Shown here: positions 34,346-41,016 of the stretch, one piece after another
Position numbering within the stretch: the stretch's first letter is position 1
Layout of the letters: each line of letters begins with the position of its first letter
DNA from: Clostridiales bacterium
GTDB taxonomy: Bacteria; Bacillota; Clostridia; Lachnospirales; Lachnospiraceae
Reading direction: 5' to 3'
Assembly: GCA_012839235.1 (NCBI GenBank)
Contig: DUNS01000152.1
Coordinates: 1 to 41,016, forward strand
DNA length: 41,016 nucleotides
The notes under the pieces: model-generated
Told to the model about the DNA's origin: nothing
Database searches by the model: none
Seen by the model: only the letters and a program-made list of their open reading frames with translations
Program-made: the position numbers and the translations under genes

Positions 34346-34376
34346 ACTATATACCTTGGAGCTACTCCAAGGTCAA
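34346..34376 (-). promoter_or_regulatory. MerR-type promoter with 19-bp spacer and operator
   Basis: On the minus strand TTGACC (34376-34371) and TATAGT (34351-34346) are 19 bases apart. The spacer holds ACCTTGGAG-TAG-CTCCAAGGT, a perfect 9-bp inverted repeat (34353-34373). An overlong spacer with a central dyad is the known architecture for MerR-family activation by DNA twisting. It drives the symporter-GH5 genes. Confidence 0.9.
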
Positions 34377-34383
34377 ATAAAAA

Positions 34384-34415
34384 CTTCCGAAAAGATTGTA
34401 TAATCTTTCCGGAAG
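34384..34415 (-). terminator. Terminator of the merR-type gene
   Basis: CTTCCGGAAAGAT and ATCTTTTCGGAAG pair over 13 positions (one G-U) around a 6-base loop, followed by five T on the minus strand. It separates the regulator from the operon it controls. Confidence 0.88.
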
Positions 34416-34429
34416 CCATTTACTTAATC

Positions 34430-35248
34430 TCAGTTTTTAGTTACAGGTATGTATAATTTAAAATAATGGGTATATTCTTTATCCTTTCCTTGGTATAGAT
34501 CAAGTACATTTCTTTCTATTGCATCTCCGATAATTGTATATCCATTGTTCCTTATAAATTCCATCATTTTGTCATAAACCCGATCAATATCATTATGATC
34601 AATACGCTTAACCTTAGCATTACAACAAACACATAATCTACTTTCAATTAGTTCTAGATATTTACTATTAGAATTACAGGGATGTTCCGAGAGGTAGCCA
34701 TATTTTTTGTAACTATGATAGTCCCCTGCTTCCAAGTTCTCCTTATCTATGGTTGAGATAATATTGGCAAAGGATACCCAATTCCCTTTTGTTTCCTTCA
34801 TTGTTCTTATAATTACTTCCATGTCCAATTCGTCTTCCCTACCAAATTCCTTGGACAAAAGCCAGAGCTTCGGTGTCTTTCTAACTGAAATTTCTTCATT
34901 ATAGCAGGTATCCTGGATATTTGCACATAGTAAAGAGGCCTGTTGCTTTAGACACTGGAGTTCATTTATTTTACATTCTATTTCCCCCATGTGACTTAAT
35001 AATTCATGCTCAATCCCACTTGCATCCTGCTGATTGAGAATGTGATGTAGTTTTTTTATTGGTGTTCCTATTGCACGTAGAAGTATAATGGTGGAGATCA
35101 TTTCAAACTGGGCTTTGGAATAATACCTATATCCATTATCTCCTTCCTTCCAAGGCTTGATTAGACCCACCTTGTCATAGAATCGCAAAGTGTCTGTTGA
35201 TACATTAAATATCTTACTTACTTCCCCTATCGTATATAATTCTTTCAT
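34430..35248 (-). CDS. MerR family transcriptional regulator with effector domain
   Basis: A 272-residue activator of the BmrR type. The N-terminal winged helix is YTIGEVSKIFNVSTDTLRFY, then DKVGLIKPWKEGDNGYRYYS, a linking coiled-coil helix (about residues 75-115), and a C-terminal domain of about 150 residues that looks like a GyrI-like ligand-binding fold ending in HYFKLYIPV. The ligand is presumably related to the transported glycoside, but this is not shown. The ATG at 35248 follows GGGGG; the frame opens four codons earlier. Its own terminator lies just after the stop, and the MerR-type promoter lies next, so it likely controls the downstream symporter and GH5 genes. Confidence 0.88.
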   Translation of the reverse strand: MKELYTIGEVSKIFNVSTDTLRFYDKVGLIKPWKEGDNGYRYYSKAQFEMISTIILLRAIGTPIKKLHHILNQQDASGIEHELLSHMGEIECKINELQCLKQQASLLCANIQDTCYNEEISVRKTPKLWLLSKEFGREDELDMEVIIRTMKETKGNWVSFANIISTIDKENLEAGDYHSYKKYGYLSEHPCNSNSKYLELIESRLCVCCNAKVKRIDHNDIDRVYDKMMEFIRNNGYTIIGDAIERNVLDLYQGKDKEYTHYFKLYIPVTKN

Positions 35249-35494
35249 ATGAACCCCCATGAAAGGAACTAGCCTATTGCCATATCACAATAAGCTATCT
35301 AAACCCAACCTTATGTTCATTAAGTATCATTAGTATCCTATTCTATTTCATTATGTATGAATATATCATAACATCAGGAGACGTATAAAATCAATACTCT
35401 CGGATTACGTTAGAATTTCTATTTTAACATGAATGTTACCACTGCATTTACCCCATACCATCATCTCCACTTCCCACCTTAAGGACATCTTCTA

Positions 35495-35570
35495 TTATTC
35501 TTCCAATTCATTATTCATTACAATTCTTAATAAATGATCGTAGCTCTGTCGCAAGTTGGTCGTAATATTA
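35495..35570 (-). repeat. Decayed gene-end repeat, copy R1
   Basis: The minus strand encodes YDQLATELRSFIKNCNE then TAA (35511), followed by TGAATTGGAAGAATAATAGA. The right end of the window (40969-41016) holds the same block in diverged form (EFIKDGKE, stop, TGAATTGGAAGAAAAATAGA). TTACGACCA also occurs in copy R2. The rest of the 35249-35617 gap shows no gene. Confidence 0.5.
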
Positions 35571-35617
35571 ATATGTATCTGTTTGCTGCTTCTTGTTCAG
35601 AAGGTTTGTAACAGGAC

Positions 35618-36430
35618 TTACTTTTTTAACCACTCCATTATCCTATTAACTACCTCAACATATCTTTGCCCGATTAGAAGCCCGGTGTGCGTTGTATTCC
35701 AGAAACCGGTATACTCAGCGTTAAGGTGTTGCGCTTCTGCCTTACCTCGTCTATCATCTTCATTATTGTTCACTGACTTAATAACCAATGTCGGACACTT
35801 AATTGCACTCCTATTAATGGATATACCTTCAACACCTTTTATCCAGCATCCGCAAGCGACAATTGCTTTTGATGATTCCATGGATAAGTATTTTTTCTGA
35901 AAGACTATATCCTCCTTAGATTCATCAATACTTGAATCCTCATTACGTTCCGGAGCAGGCGCGATCATACCAATCGTATTCTCTATTAGCACATCATATG
36001 GAACAACTTCATTCACTTCCTTGCTGATACAGGAATCTATCAATATTAAGCCTGCACACTTTTCTGTTTCCGCTATCTTTTGACATAATATCCCTCCCAC
36101 GCTAAATCCAATTATAATTGGTTCTTCACCACAATCAGCTATTATTTCCGCTATTATTTCCTTAATATCTTCCAGATAATCCTCAAAAGTTATCTGGCTC
36201 ATATCCATTACCCTACTTTTGTAATGGCTTCTTAAGTTCATTACATAACATGGATAACCTTGCCTAACAAAATGCGGAATGTACTTGCTCCACATCCAAC
36301 TTCCGGTATATCCGCCATGCACGAACAACAGAGGAGGATGTGCTTCTCCTTTGTATATCTCTAAAAACAAATCATTTTCTCCGATGTATTTCTCAATATG
36401 ATTTGGTAACGATTGAATGTAATCCATCAT
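35618..36430 (-). CDS. Alpha/beta hydrolase
   Basis: A 270-residue cytosolic alpha/beta-fold hydrolase. The oxyanion motif is LLFVHGGYTGSW, the nucleophile S110 is in IIGFSVGG and the catalytic His is near 248 in NTTHTGLLIG. The acid is probably the Asp/Glu before it in NNNEDDRRG. Substrate unknown. AAGGAG precedes the first of two ATGs. It lies 59 bases after the 159-residue unknown gene. This is the start of a compositionally mixed accessory stretch. Confidence 0.85.
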   Translation of the reverse strand: MMDYIQSLPNHIEKYIGENDLFLEIYKGEAHPPLLFVHGGYTGSWMWSKYIPHFVRQGYPCYVMNLRSHYKSRVMDMSQITFEDYLEDIKEIIAEIIADCGEEPIIIGFSVGGILCQKIAETEKCAGLILIDSCISKEVNEVVPYDVLIENTIGMIAPAPERNEDSSIDESKEDIVFQKKYLSMESSKAIVACGCWIKGVEGISINRSAIKCPTLVIKSVNNNEDDRRGKAEAQHLNAEYTGFWNTTHTGLLIGQRYVEVVNRIMEWLKK

Positions 36431-36489
36431 TTTTCTCCTTATTCTAAATACTTTAATCCTTTTGCAAATTAATATCTATTTTTAACACT

Positions 36490-36969
36490 TTATCCCATTA
36501 TATGGTTGTGACCAGCCTCTATTTGCCAAATAGCAATATTGTCCATATAGGCTTTCATTTGGATAAAGGCACGATGATTCGCAGCGCTATTATCTACTAT
36601 GCCCCTCACCGGATATCCGTTTTCGTATTCCCACTGGACCTCAATGCCGAATTTATTATACAATTCTTCAAAATTATAAATAATGGGTGCGGCTTTAGAT
36701 TCGAGAAACTCAATCATCCGCTTGCCTGTTAATCCAATCCCCTCCGGCAGCTGTATGGCATTTGAAAGCCAAACCTTTTGGATTTCATTACTATTTATAT
36801 CTACGCCTTTCCTCTCGCAATCGGCTTCAAACACATCTGATATGGAAATATGTTTTGCCTCCTCACTTGACTGATTCGGGAGAGAAAATGTACTATTTTC
36901 AGCGTTACTTTTTTGTGCCACTGCCTGATAGGTTTGATTGTATATTGTATTGTTGATCTTCATACTCAT
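36490..36969 (-). CDS. Hypothetical protein, 159 residues
   Basis: No family recognised. No signal peptide or membrane helix is visible. The N-terminal 45 residues are polar and Ser/Gln/Asn-rich (KINNTIYNQTYQAVAQKSNA), probably disordered. A compact region follows with VFEADCERKGVDINSNEIQ, LPEGIGLTGKRMIEFLESKA and WEYENGYPVRGIVDNSAANH, ending AGHNHIMG. A promoter about 145 bases upstream and an AGGTG ribosome site seven bases before the ATG support that it is expressed. It may be transcribed with the hydrolase downstream. Confidence 0.65.
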   Translation of the reverse strand: MSMKINNTIYNQTYQAVAQKSNAENSTFSLPNQSSEEAKHISISDVFEADCERKGVDINSNEIQKVWLSNAIQLPEGIGLTGKRMIEFLESKAAPIIYNFEELYNKFGIEVQWEYENGYPVRGIVDNSAANHRAFIQMKAYMDNIAIWQIEAGHNHIMG

Positions 36970-37118
36970 CTATTTACACCTCAATTATTCTAATAATATC
37001 TAGCGCACATCTTTAATCGATGTAAAACGTATGTTTGTTACAGTCAAAGCAACCTTTGCTATTAGGTTATTTACTTTTTTAACCTTATAAGATTATCATA
37101 TTTGTAATTACATCTATA

Positions 37119-37147
37119 TTAATACACTATATTCCAGTACTTGTCAA
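37119..37147 (-). promoter_or_regulatory. Promoter of the 159-residue protein gene
   Basis: TTGACA (37147-37142), a 17-base spacer and TATTAA (37124-37119) on the minus strand. Just upstream TTGTAGTATAC / TTGTAGTATTT forms a short direct repeat (about 37153-37180). The rest of the 36970-37310 gap is AT-rich with no gene. Confidence 0.65.
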
Positions 37148-37310
37148 TATTCTCTTGTAGTATACTTGTAGTATTTTATATTTTATTTTATACTTTATTG
37201 ACCTCACCACAATTTTACATCTTGTGTCCAGAATCCCTTACCATTCACGGGTTAAATTATACTATTCTATAAACAAAAGAATTAAGATATGTATTGAAAA
37301 ATAATGTTCA

Positions 37311-37342
37311 TAATAAAACGACCGCACAAACATGCGATCGTT
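37311..37342 (-). terminator. Terminator after the SEC-C gene and decayed fragment
   Basis: AACGATCGCA and TGCGGTCGTT pair as a 10-bp stem (one G-U) with a 6-base loop, followed by TTTTATTATG on the minus strand. Confidence 0.8.
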
Positions 37343-37429
37343 CATCAGCAGCACATTTTAGATATTTAACCTGTCTACTTGACAGGGACATATCACAAAG
37401 GTGCTTAAAATTTCTTATTTTAATTGTAT

Positions 37430-37702
37430 TCACTTTAATTGGTCGTAAGTTTTGTCATAATATCTACACAACCCTTGACTTTATAGGCTTTACTTCTCCA
37501 AACTCTTCATCGTCGGGAAATAGAATTTTCTTAAATAAGACCCCAAATTCCGGTATTTCTACCCACTTCCATTGAATTGGATTCCATAGCACAGTTTTGC
37601 AACATCAGCATCATACTTTGCCTTTGACTTTGCTACCCTTACCAATTCCTTAAGATGCTCTCTGCCTACTCTTTCATATCCGGCTCTATTCTTGTATACA
37701 AA
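37430..37702 (-). pseudogene. Decayed C-terminal gene fragment, copy R2
   Basis: Three overlapping frames give one continuous protein-like text: AGYERVGREHLKELVRVAKS, then WNPIQWKWVEIPEFGVLFKK, then ILFPDDEEFGEVKPIKSRVV, then RYYDKTYDQLK, with stops and shifts at about 37590-37559 and 37466. The last words match copy R1 (YDQLATELRSFIK), and DEEFGE...AAGGGTTGTG...CTTACGACCA matches the right-end copy R3. It starts directly after the SEC-C stop. The parent family is not recognised. It looks like the end of a gene broken by frameshifts. Confidence 0.6.
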
Positions 37703-38455
37703 TTAGCTGATTTTGTTGCCACAACATTTCTTATACTTTTTCCCTGAACCACAAGGACATGGTTCATTTGGATATATTTTTCCCTTAACAGTAGGATGTT
37801 TTTTCCTTAAACTAAAATAAGATGCCTTTTGTACCTCTTTCTCTTTATCCAATAAAGCATAAAAATAATCTGCTCTATCTTTTACTCCTAGTGTATTGTA
37901 TTCATCACCAAGCTCACGGTAAATATCCTCCCTGTCGCGAAAAGTATCTCCACCTTCTATTCTTCGATACAATTCATCAAGAATTATCTCAAATCTTGAA
38001 TCATCATAGGCATTCAACTGACGATAATATCCTATCCATCCCCATCCCCAAAGTGGATCCTCCTTCAAATACTTCTCATAAAGTTGGTAGCACTCCTCAA
38101 TATTTCCTAAGTCTGCATATGCATCTGCTATATCTCTTTTTGCATTTTCATAAAAATTATCTTTGTTACCACTCCATTTAATCTGTAATATTTGTTCATT
38201 AACCTTGATAACTTCTTCGTAAAGACCTGCATTATGGAGAACCATTGTCAAGTCGCCAGCCCAATTGCCAATTTGCCAGTCAAGTATACTACTACCCATA
38301 TTATCAGAAAAATTATTCTCTCTTTCCATAAGAGCCCACAAATGATTCCATGCTTTATATAAACCTTTTGCCTTTTCCTTAGAATAATTTCGCCATTCTG
38401 GCATCGCATCCATAAATTCTAATTCGAGTTTTTCTGCTTCCTGTTCAGTAATCAT
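37703..38455 (-). CDS. TPR-like protein with C-terminal SEC-C zinc motif
   Basis: A 250-residue soluble protein, mostly helical with TPR-like pairs (NAGLYEEVIKVNEQILQIKW, DIADAYADLGNIEECYQLYE, YRELGDEYNTLGVKDRADYF). The C-terminus carries EPCPCGSGKKYKKCC, the zinc-binding SEC-C motif known from SecA and many unrelated proteins. Function unknown; SEC-C/TPR proteins are common in accessory regions. The ATG at 38455 is eight bases after AGGAG; a GTG two codons earlier is possible. It lies 42 bases after the 107-residue gene and is followed by a decayed fragment and a terminator. Confidence 0.85.
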   Translation of the reverse strand: MITEQEAEKLELEFMDAMPEWRNYSKEKAKGLYKAWNHLWALMERENNFSDNMGSSILDWQIGNWAGDLTMVLHNAGLYEEVIKVNEQILQIKWSGNKDNFYENAKRDIADAYADLGNIEECYQLYEKYLKEDPLWGWGWIGYYRQLNAYDDSRFEIILDELYRRIEGGDTFRDREDIYRELGDEYNTLGVKDRADYFYALLDKEKEVQKASYFSLRKKHPTVKGKIYPNEPCPCGSGKKYKKCCGNKIS

Positions 38456-38497
38456 ATTCACTACTCCTCCCTCTCTTATTTTTCACCAAACATAATA

Positions 38498-38821
38498 CTA
38501 ATTCCACATTACTGTTGCCAAGTGTTTCACTACCTCGATAGTTTCCTCACTGAATCCTTCCAAATCAGCATAACTAATTGTATCATCATTAATAAGTCTA
38601 GCAAGGCAAAGTACCACATCCTGCCTTCTCATCTCTAGACATACGCCAGGCTTTTTCTTATCTATATTCGTTCGTTCATATAGCTTCCAAAATTTATGGG
38701 ATGAACTTTCATCTCCGTTCAAAAGCTCTATATATTCTTTAATGAGCTTCTCCATATAAGCTTCCTGCCATACTGCTATCTTACTTCGAAAAAGTTTCCA
38801 CTCACTCTTTGACACTTCCAT
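38498..38821 (-). CDS. Small helical hypothetical protein, 107 residues
   Basis: No named family. Almost wholly helical: SKSEWKLFRSKIAVWQEAYM, EKLIKEYIELLNGDESSSHK, then CLEMRRQDVVLCLARLINDD and SEETIEVVKHLATVMW. Similar small SEWKLFR-type proteins recur in clostridial accessory regions by my recollection, with no function known. AAGGAG precedes the ATG. It begins just after the broken AbiEii-type fragment and may be a surviving passenger of the same island. Confidence 0.7.
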   Translation of the reverse strand: MEVSKSEWKLFRSKIAVWQEAYMEKLIKEYIELLNGDESSSHKFWKLYERTNIDKKKPGVCLEMRRQDVVLCLARLINDDTISYADLEGFSEETIEVVKHLATVMWN

Positions 38822-38847
38822 AACTTTCTCCTTCTATTCAATTAAAA

Positions 38848-39030
38848 TCAATTATAGTTTGGTACGAAATCTATATCTATATCAACTGAAAGCCTCGGGA
38901 GTTTAAATACCATCGAGTTTTATTGCTGTTCCACCTTTTAGCGAAATATGTTCTCTTAGATATTCATGTTCATTAATGAATTTTAGTATTTCTTGAAAAG
39001 CTACACAAATGTTACAATACCGGTGATTTA
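38848..39030 (-). pseudogene. Broken AbiEii/AbiGii-type nucleotidyltransferase toxin fragment
   Basis: The minus strand encodes QEILKFINEHEYLREHISLK followed by GGTAIKL, then after a one-base shift FKLPRLSVDIDIDFVPNYN and a stop. KGGTA...LPRLSVDIDxDF is the catalytic core of AbiEii/MenA-type nucleotidyltransferases, the toxin of type IV toxin-antitoxin and abortive-infection systems. Here the gene has at least one frameshift, no proper start and no C-terminal two thirds. No AbiEi antitoxin gene is seen. It fills most of the gap between the 107-residue gene and the pRiA4b-like gene. Confidence 0.78.
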
Positions 39031-39060
39031 GCAGACATTTTACCTACGGATTATATTTCT

Positions 39061-40620
39061 CTATAAAATATTTTTTGGATTTATCATTCTGCCTGTCCAA
39101 CCCATCGATCTAGCCCATTCCTTCATCGATTCTTTTTCTGATAAATCTTCTCCATGAAGATCCTCAAGCATATTACAATATCCATGGATTCCTCCAACAT
39201 CATCACATACCGGTAGTGCATCTGCATTCACGCATACTGGTCGATGTTCTTCAATCGGTTCTACCGGGTTTCCAGAGGCTTCATACTTTTTCTTCGTATC
39301 ATAGCATGCTGTTGCTGTAATCTTCACATTCCAGTCATCTCCATAATCGTACCAATAACGAATTGACTTACAAATAGGTGTTGTGACTGGTGCAAGACAC
39401 ATATCTTCCTTTTCAAAATCCTTTCGCATTCGTCGATTCGAAAAATCCCACGAATCAAAGTTTTGTATCATGCCTGGCATTAATAAAATATCATAGAGCG
39501 GAAGTCGTTCTATTAATTCGTCGAATCCCCCTTCAAAAGCTATACTGTCTGTAAGTTCTTTCACTGTCACATCGGTAATTGGCGCAATGCGTTTTATCAT
39601 ATCAGCCTTAGCATCCTTATTTCCCGTTCTTTCTGCTAGCCTTCTGCATTCATCCATCCACTCTGAAAATGATTTTCTAACCTCTAATGTCGGCCACTGC
39701 TCATATAATTCTTTTACATCCTGCTGACACCGATAGAAATATTCTCTCGTTCCTCCGTAATAATAAGGTCCCGTATATTTCTCCTTTAACCAATTTTTCA
39801 CGCTAATACCAGCTTTATAATCATCATCCCAATAAATATCCTCGTAATCTTCACAAGGAAAGCGGAAATACATGCCTGCAAGTTTTGCCCATTCTGTAAG
39901 TTTACCTGATTTTATCATCTGATTATAGTCTTCTTCATACGGATGATAGCTGTGTAAATGACTATTTTGCCATCCAAAAGCTCTGTTGATTGCATAATGA
40001 AGTGCATGCAGAGTAATGTCTCCCGGTACAATAATATCTCTAGATATGTTGCTTACCATTTTTCCAAATTGGGCAAGTATACCAATTTCATTTTCTCCTA
40101 AGTATTTATCATCCATGTCTAACACTAAATGAAGTCGAATCGCATAGGGGATTGGTCGGTCATTATCCACCTGTCTGTCTCGTTCTTTTATTACATTTAA
40201 TTTACGCATATGATCATTCTCCATTTCTTTCTCTGAATTCATATATTGACTACTATTTTGATTTTTCTTTTTTACCTGTGAATTTTCAGCAACCTGCATT
40301 CGTTCACGGTATCCTTCGCTTCTTACAGCTTCATTACTTCGCTGGTCTTTGCTATACTGTCCTCTGCTATACGGAATATATGACTGAACATTCTTTTCAG
40401 ATATAAAAAGTTGTTTTGCAATCTCGGAAACAGATAATCCACTTGCATATAGAGAACCTATCAGATCACTTGTATTACTATGCCACAATCCCTCAGTAAT
40501 AAGAACACGTCGTACTTTGATGGGATATGTGCCTAACTTTTTTGCTGTTTCTTTGACAGAAGCAGTTTCCTGATATAATTGAATAATCTTCTGATATTGT
40601 TTGATTTGTTGCCCCTCCAT
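39061..40620 (-). CDS. HTH plus pRiA4b ORF-3-like domain protein
   Basis: A 519-residue protein. Residues 1-75 look like repeated helix-turn-helix units (KIIQLYQETASVKETAKKLG and SLYASGLSVSEIAKQLFISE). A polar linker follows (about 76-150), then a plasmid pRiA4b ORF-3-like domain: YAIRLHLVLDM, LHALHYAINRAFGWQNSHLH, and the conserved ICKSIRYWYDYGDDWNVKI and PVCDDVGGIHGYCNMLED. The domain occurs on plasmids and with mobile elements; its function is not known. A long acidic and Trp-rich middle part (about 215-390) is inserted in the domain. AGGGAAG precedes the ATG. The setting next to a decayed AbiE gene suggests an accessory island. Confidence 0.85.
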   Translation of the reverse strand: MEGQQIKQYQKIIQLYQETASVKETAKKLGTYPIKVRRVLITEGLWHSNTSDLIGSLYASGLSVSEIAKQLFISEKNVQSYIPYSRGQYSKDQRSNEAVRSEGYRERMQVAENSQVKKKNQNSSQYMNSEKEMENDHMRKLNVIKERDRQVDNDRPIPYAIRLHLVLDMDDKYLGENEIGILAQFGKMVSNISRDIIVPGDITLHALHYAINRAFGWQNSHLHSYHPYEEDYNQMIKSGKLTEWAKLAGMYFRFPCEDYEDIYWDDDYKAGISVKNWLKEKYTGPYYYGGTREYFYRCQQDVKELYEQWPTLEVRKSFSEWMDECRRLAERTGNKDAKADMIKRIAPITDVTVKELTDSIAFEGGFDELIERLPLYDILLMPGMIQNFDSWDFSNRRMRKDFEKEDMCLAPVTTPICKSIRYWYDYGDDWNVKITATACYDTKKKYEASGNPVEPIEEHRPVCVNADALPVCDDVGGIHGYCNMLEDLHGEDLSEKESMKEWARSMGWTGRMINPKNIL

Positions 40621-40736
40621 AAGTACTTCCCTTTCGTCTTCTGATATGAATTATCATATCCTTTATGCTTTTACGTGTCAATCTTACCTTTTAATAATTT
40701 AAGAGGATGTTGAGTTCTTACAGTCTGCTTCATAAT

Positions 40737-40771
40737 ATAAAACAGGCAACCAGATTGCTCTGATTACCTGT
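40737..40771 (-). terminator. Terminator of a gene beyond the right edge
   Basis: ACAGGTAATCAGA and TCTGGTTGCCTGT pair over 13 positions (two G-U) around a GCAA tetraloop, followed by TTTTATATT on the minus strand. The only minus-strand matter upstream in the window is the decayed repeat R3. Confidence 0.7.
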
Positions 40772-40815
40772 CATTTCCGTGTAGACTTATAAAGATTTTT
40801 ATTAAGTTTCTAAAT

Positions 40816-41016
40816 AAAGTGGTCGTAAGCCAACCTAAAAAGCGTTCACAACCCTTTATTTCTCTTCTTTTCTCTCCAAACTCTTCATTGTAGGGAACTC
40901 ATTCCTAATGTTTTATGTCCCTTCATAGGTCTTTATTTCCTTATTTCTTGCATGTTCTATTTTTCTTCCAATTCACTATTCTTTACCATCCTTTATAAAT
41001 TCGTAACTCAGTCGTA
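40816..41016 (-). repeat. Decayed gene-end repeat, copy R3
   Basis: The minus strand carries CGACTGAGTTACGAATTTAT AAAGGATGGTAAAGAATAGT (matching R1), then TGAATTGGAAGAAAAATAGA, then ATGAAGAGTTTGGAGA, AAGGGTTGTG and CTTACGACCAC (matching R2 in order and spacing). Multiple stops leave no long frame. It continues beyond the window. Confidence 0.5.

Noticed and set aside
37153-37200. Short direct repeats TTGTAGTATAC / TTGTAGTATTT as a CRISPR-like array
   Set aside because: Only two imperfect short units, no spacers of constant length and no cas genes.
37430-37702. Intact small gene downstream of the SEC-C gene
   Set aside because: No single frame covers it; protein-like text moves through three frames with stops, so it is treated as decayed.

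Overview
The window looks like a chromosomal segment from a low-GC, spore-former-type Firmicute, most likely a member of the Lachnospiraceae/Clostridia. This is inferred from the AT-rich sequence, strong GGAGG-type ribosome binding sites, TTGACA/TATAAT promoters, QueH in the place of QueG, a CdaA-CdaR pair, teichoic-acid-type genes and the overall protein styles. No rRNA, tRNA, CRISPR array or intact insertion sequence was seen. Nearly all genes lie on the minus strand; only a sugar transferase (14577-16001) and an SGNH hydrolase (30464-31162) are on the plus strand.

Region by region (minus strand unless stated). 1-2.2 kb: ferrous iron transport operon feoA-feoB (feoB runs off the left edge) behind a consensus promoter and a perfect Fur box. 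2.3-5.9 kb: queH, a HisC-type and an AspC-type aminotransferase and a cytidylate-kinase-like protein. 6.1-11.3 kb: a complete branched-chain amino acid ABC importer (binding lipoprotein, two permeases, two ATPases) with a long structured leader. 11.4-14.3 kb: a membrane-anchored HtrA protease and a ClpX-type unfoldase. 14.6-22.9 kb: a cell-envelope polymer locus: an undecaprenyl-phosphate sugar transferase (+), then a GT2/CDP-glycerol transferase fusion, the TagG/TagH exporter, TagD, and two more CDP-glycerol transferases, the last of which is interrupted by an in-frame TAA. 23.1-24.8 kb: leuA with an unusual structured upstream region. 25.2-29.2 kb: c-di-AMP operon (two membrane proteins of unknown function, cdaA, cdaR, HPr). 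29.3-31.2 kb: DegV and an SGNH hydrolase. 31.3-35.2 kb: a MerR-controlled cassette of a GPH/MFS sugar symporter and a cytoplasmic GH5 glycosidase, with a textbook 19-bp-spacer MerR promoter. 35.3-41 kb: an accessory and decaying region: alpha/beta hydrolase, unknown proteins, a SEC-C protein, a broken AbiEii-type nucleotidyltransferase, a pRiA4b ORF-3-like protein, and three related degenerate copies of a gene-end repeat.

The most noteworthy signals are a His/Cys-rich insert in the FeoB cytosolic linker, a ClpX that lacks the RKH substrate-recognition loop, the single in-frame TAA splitting a CDP-glycerol transferase, the acidic insert in the GT2/CDP-glycerol transferase fusion, structured leaders before livJ and leuA, a family of small intergenic repeats, and the defence-gene remnants at the right end. 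Coordinates of short sites were counted by hand and may be off by a base or two.
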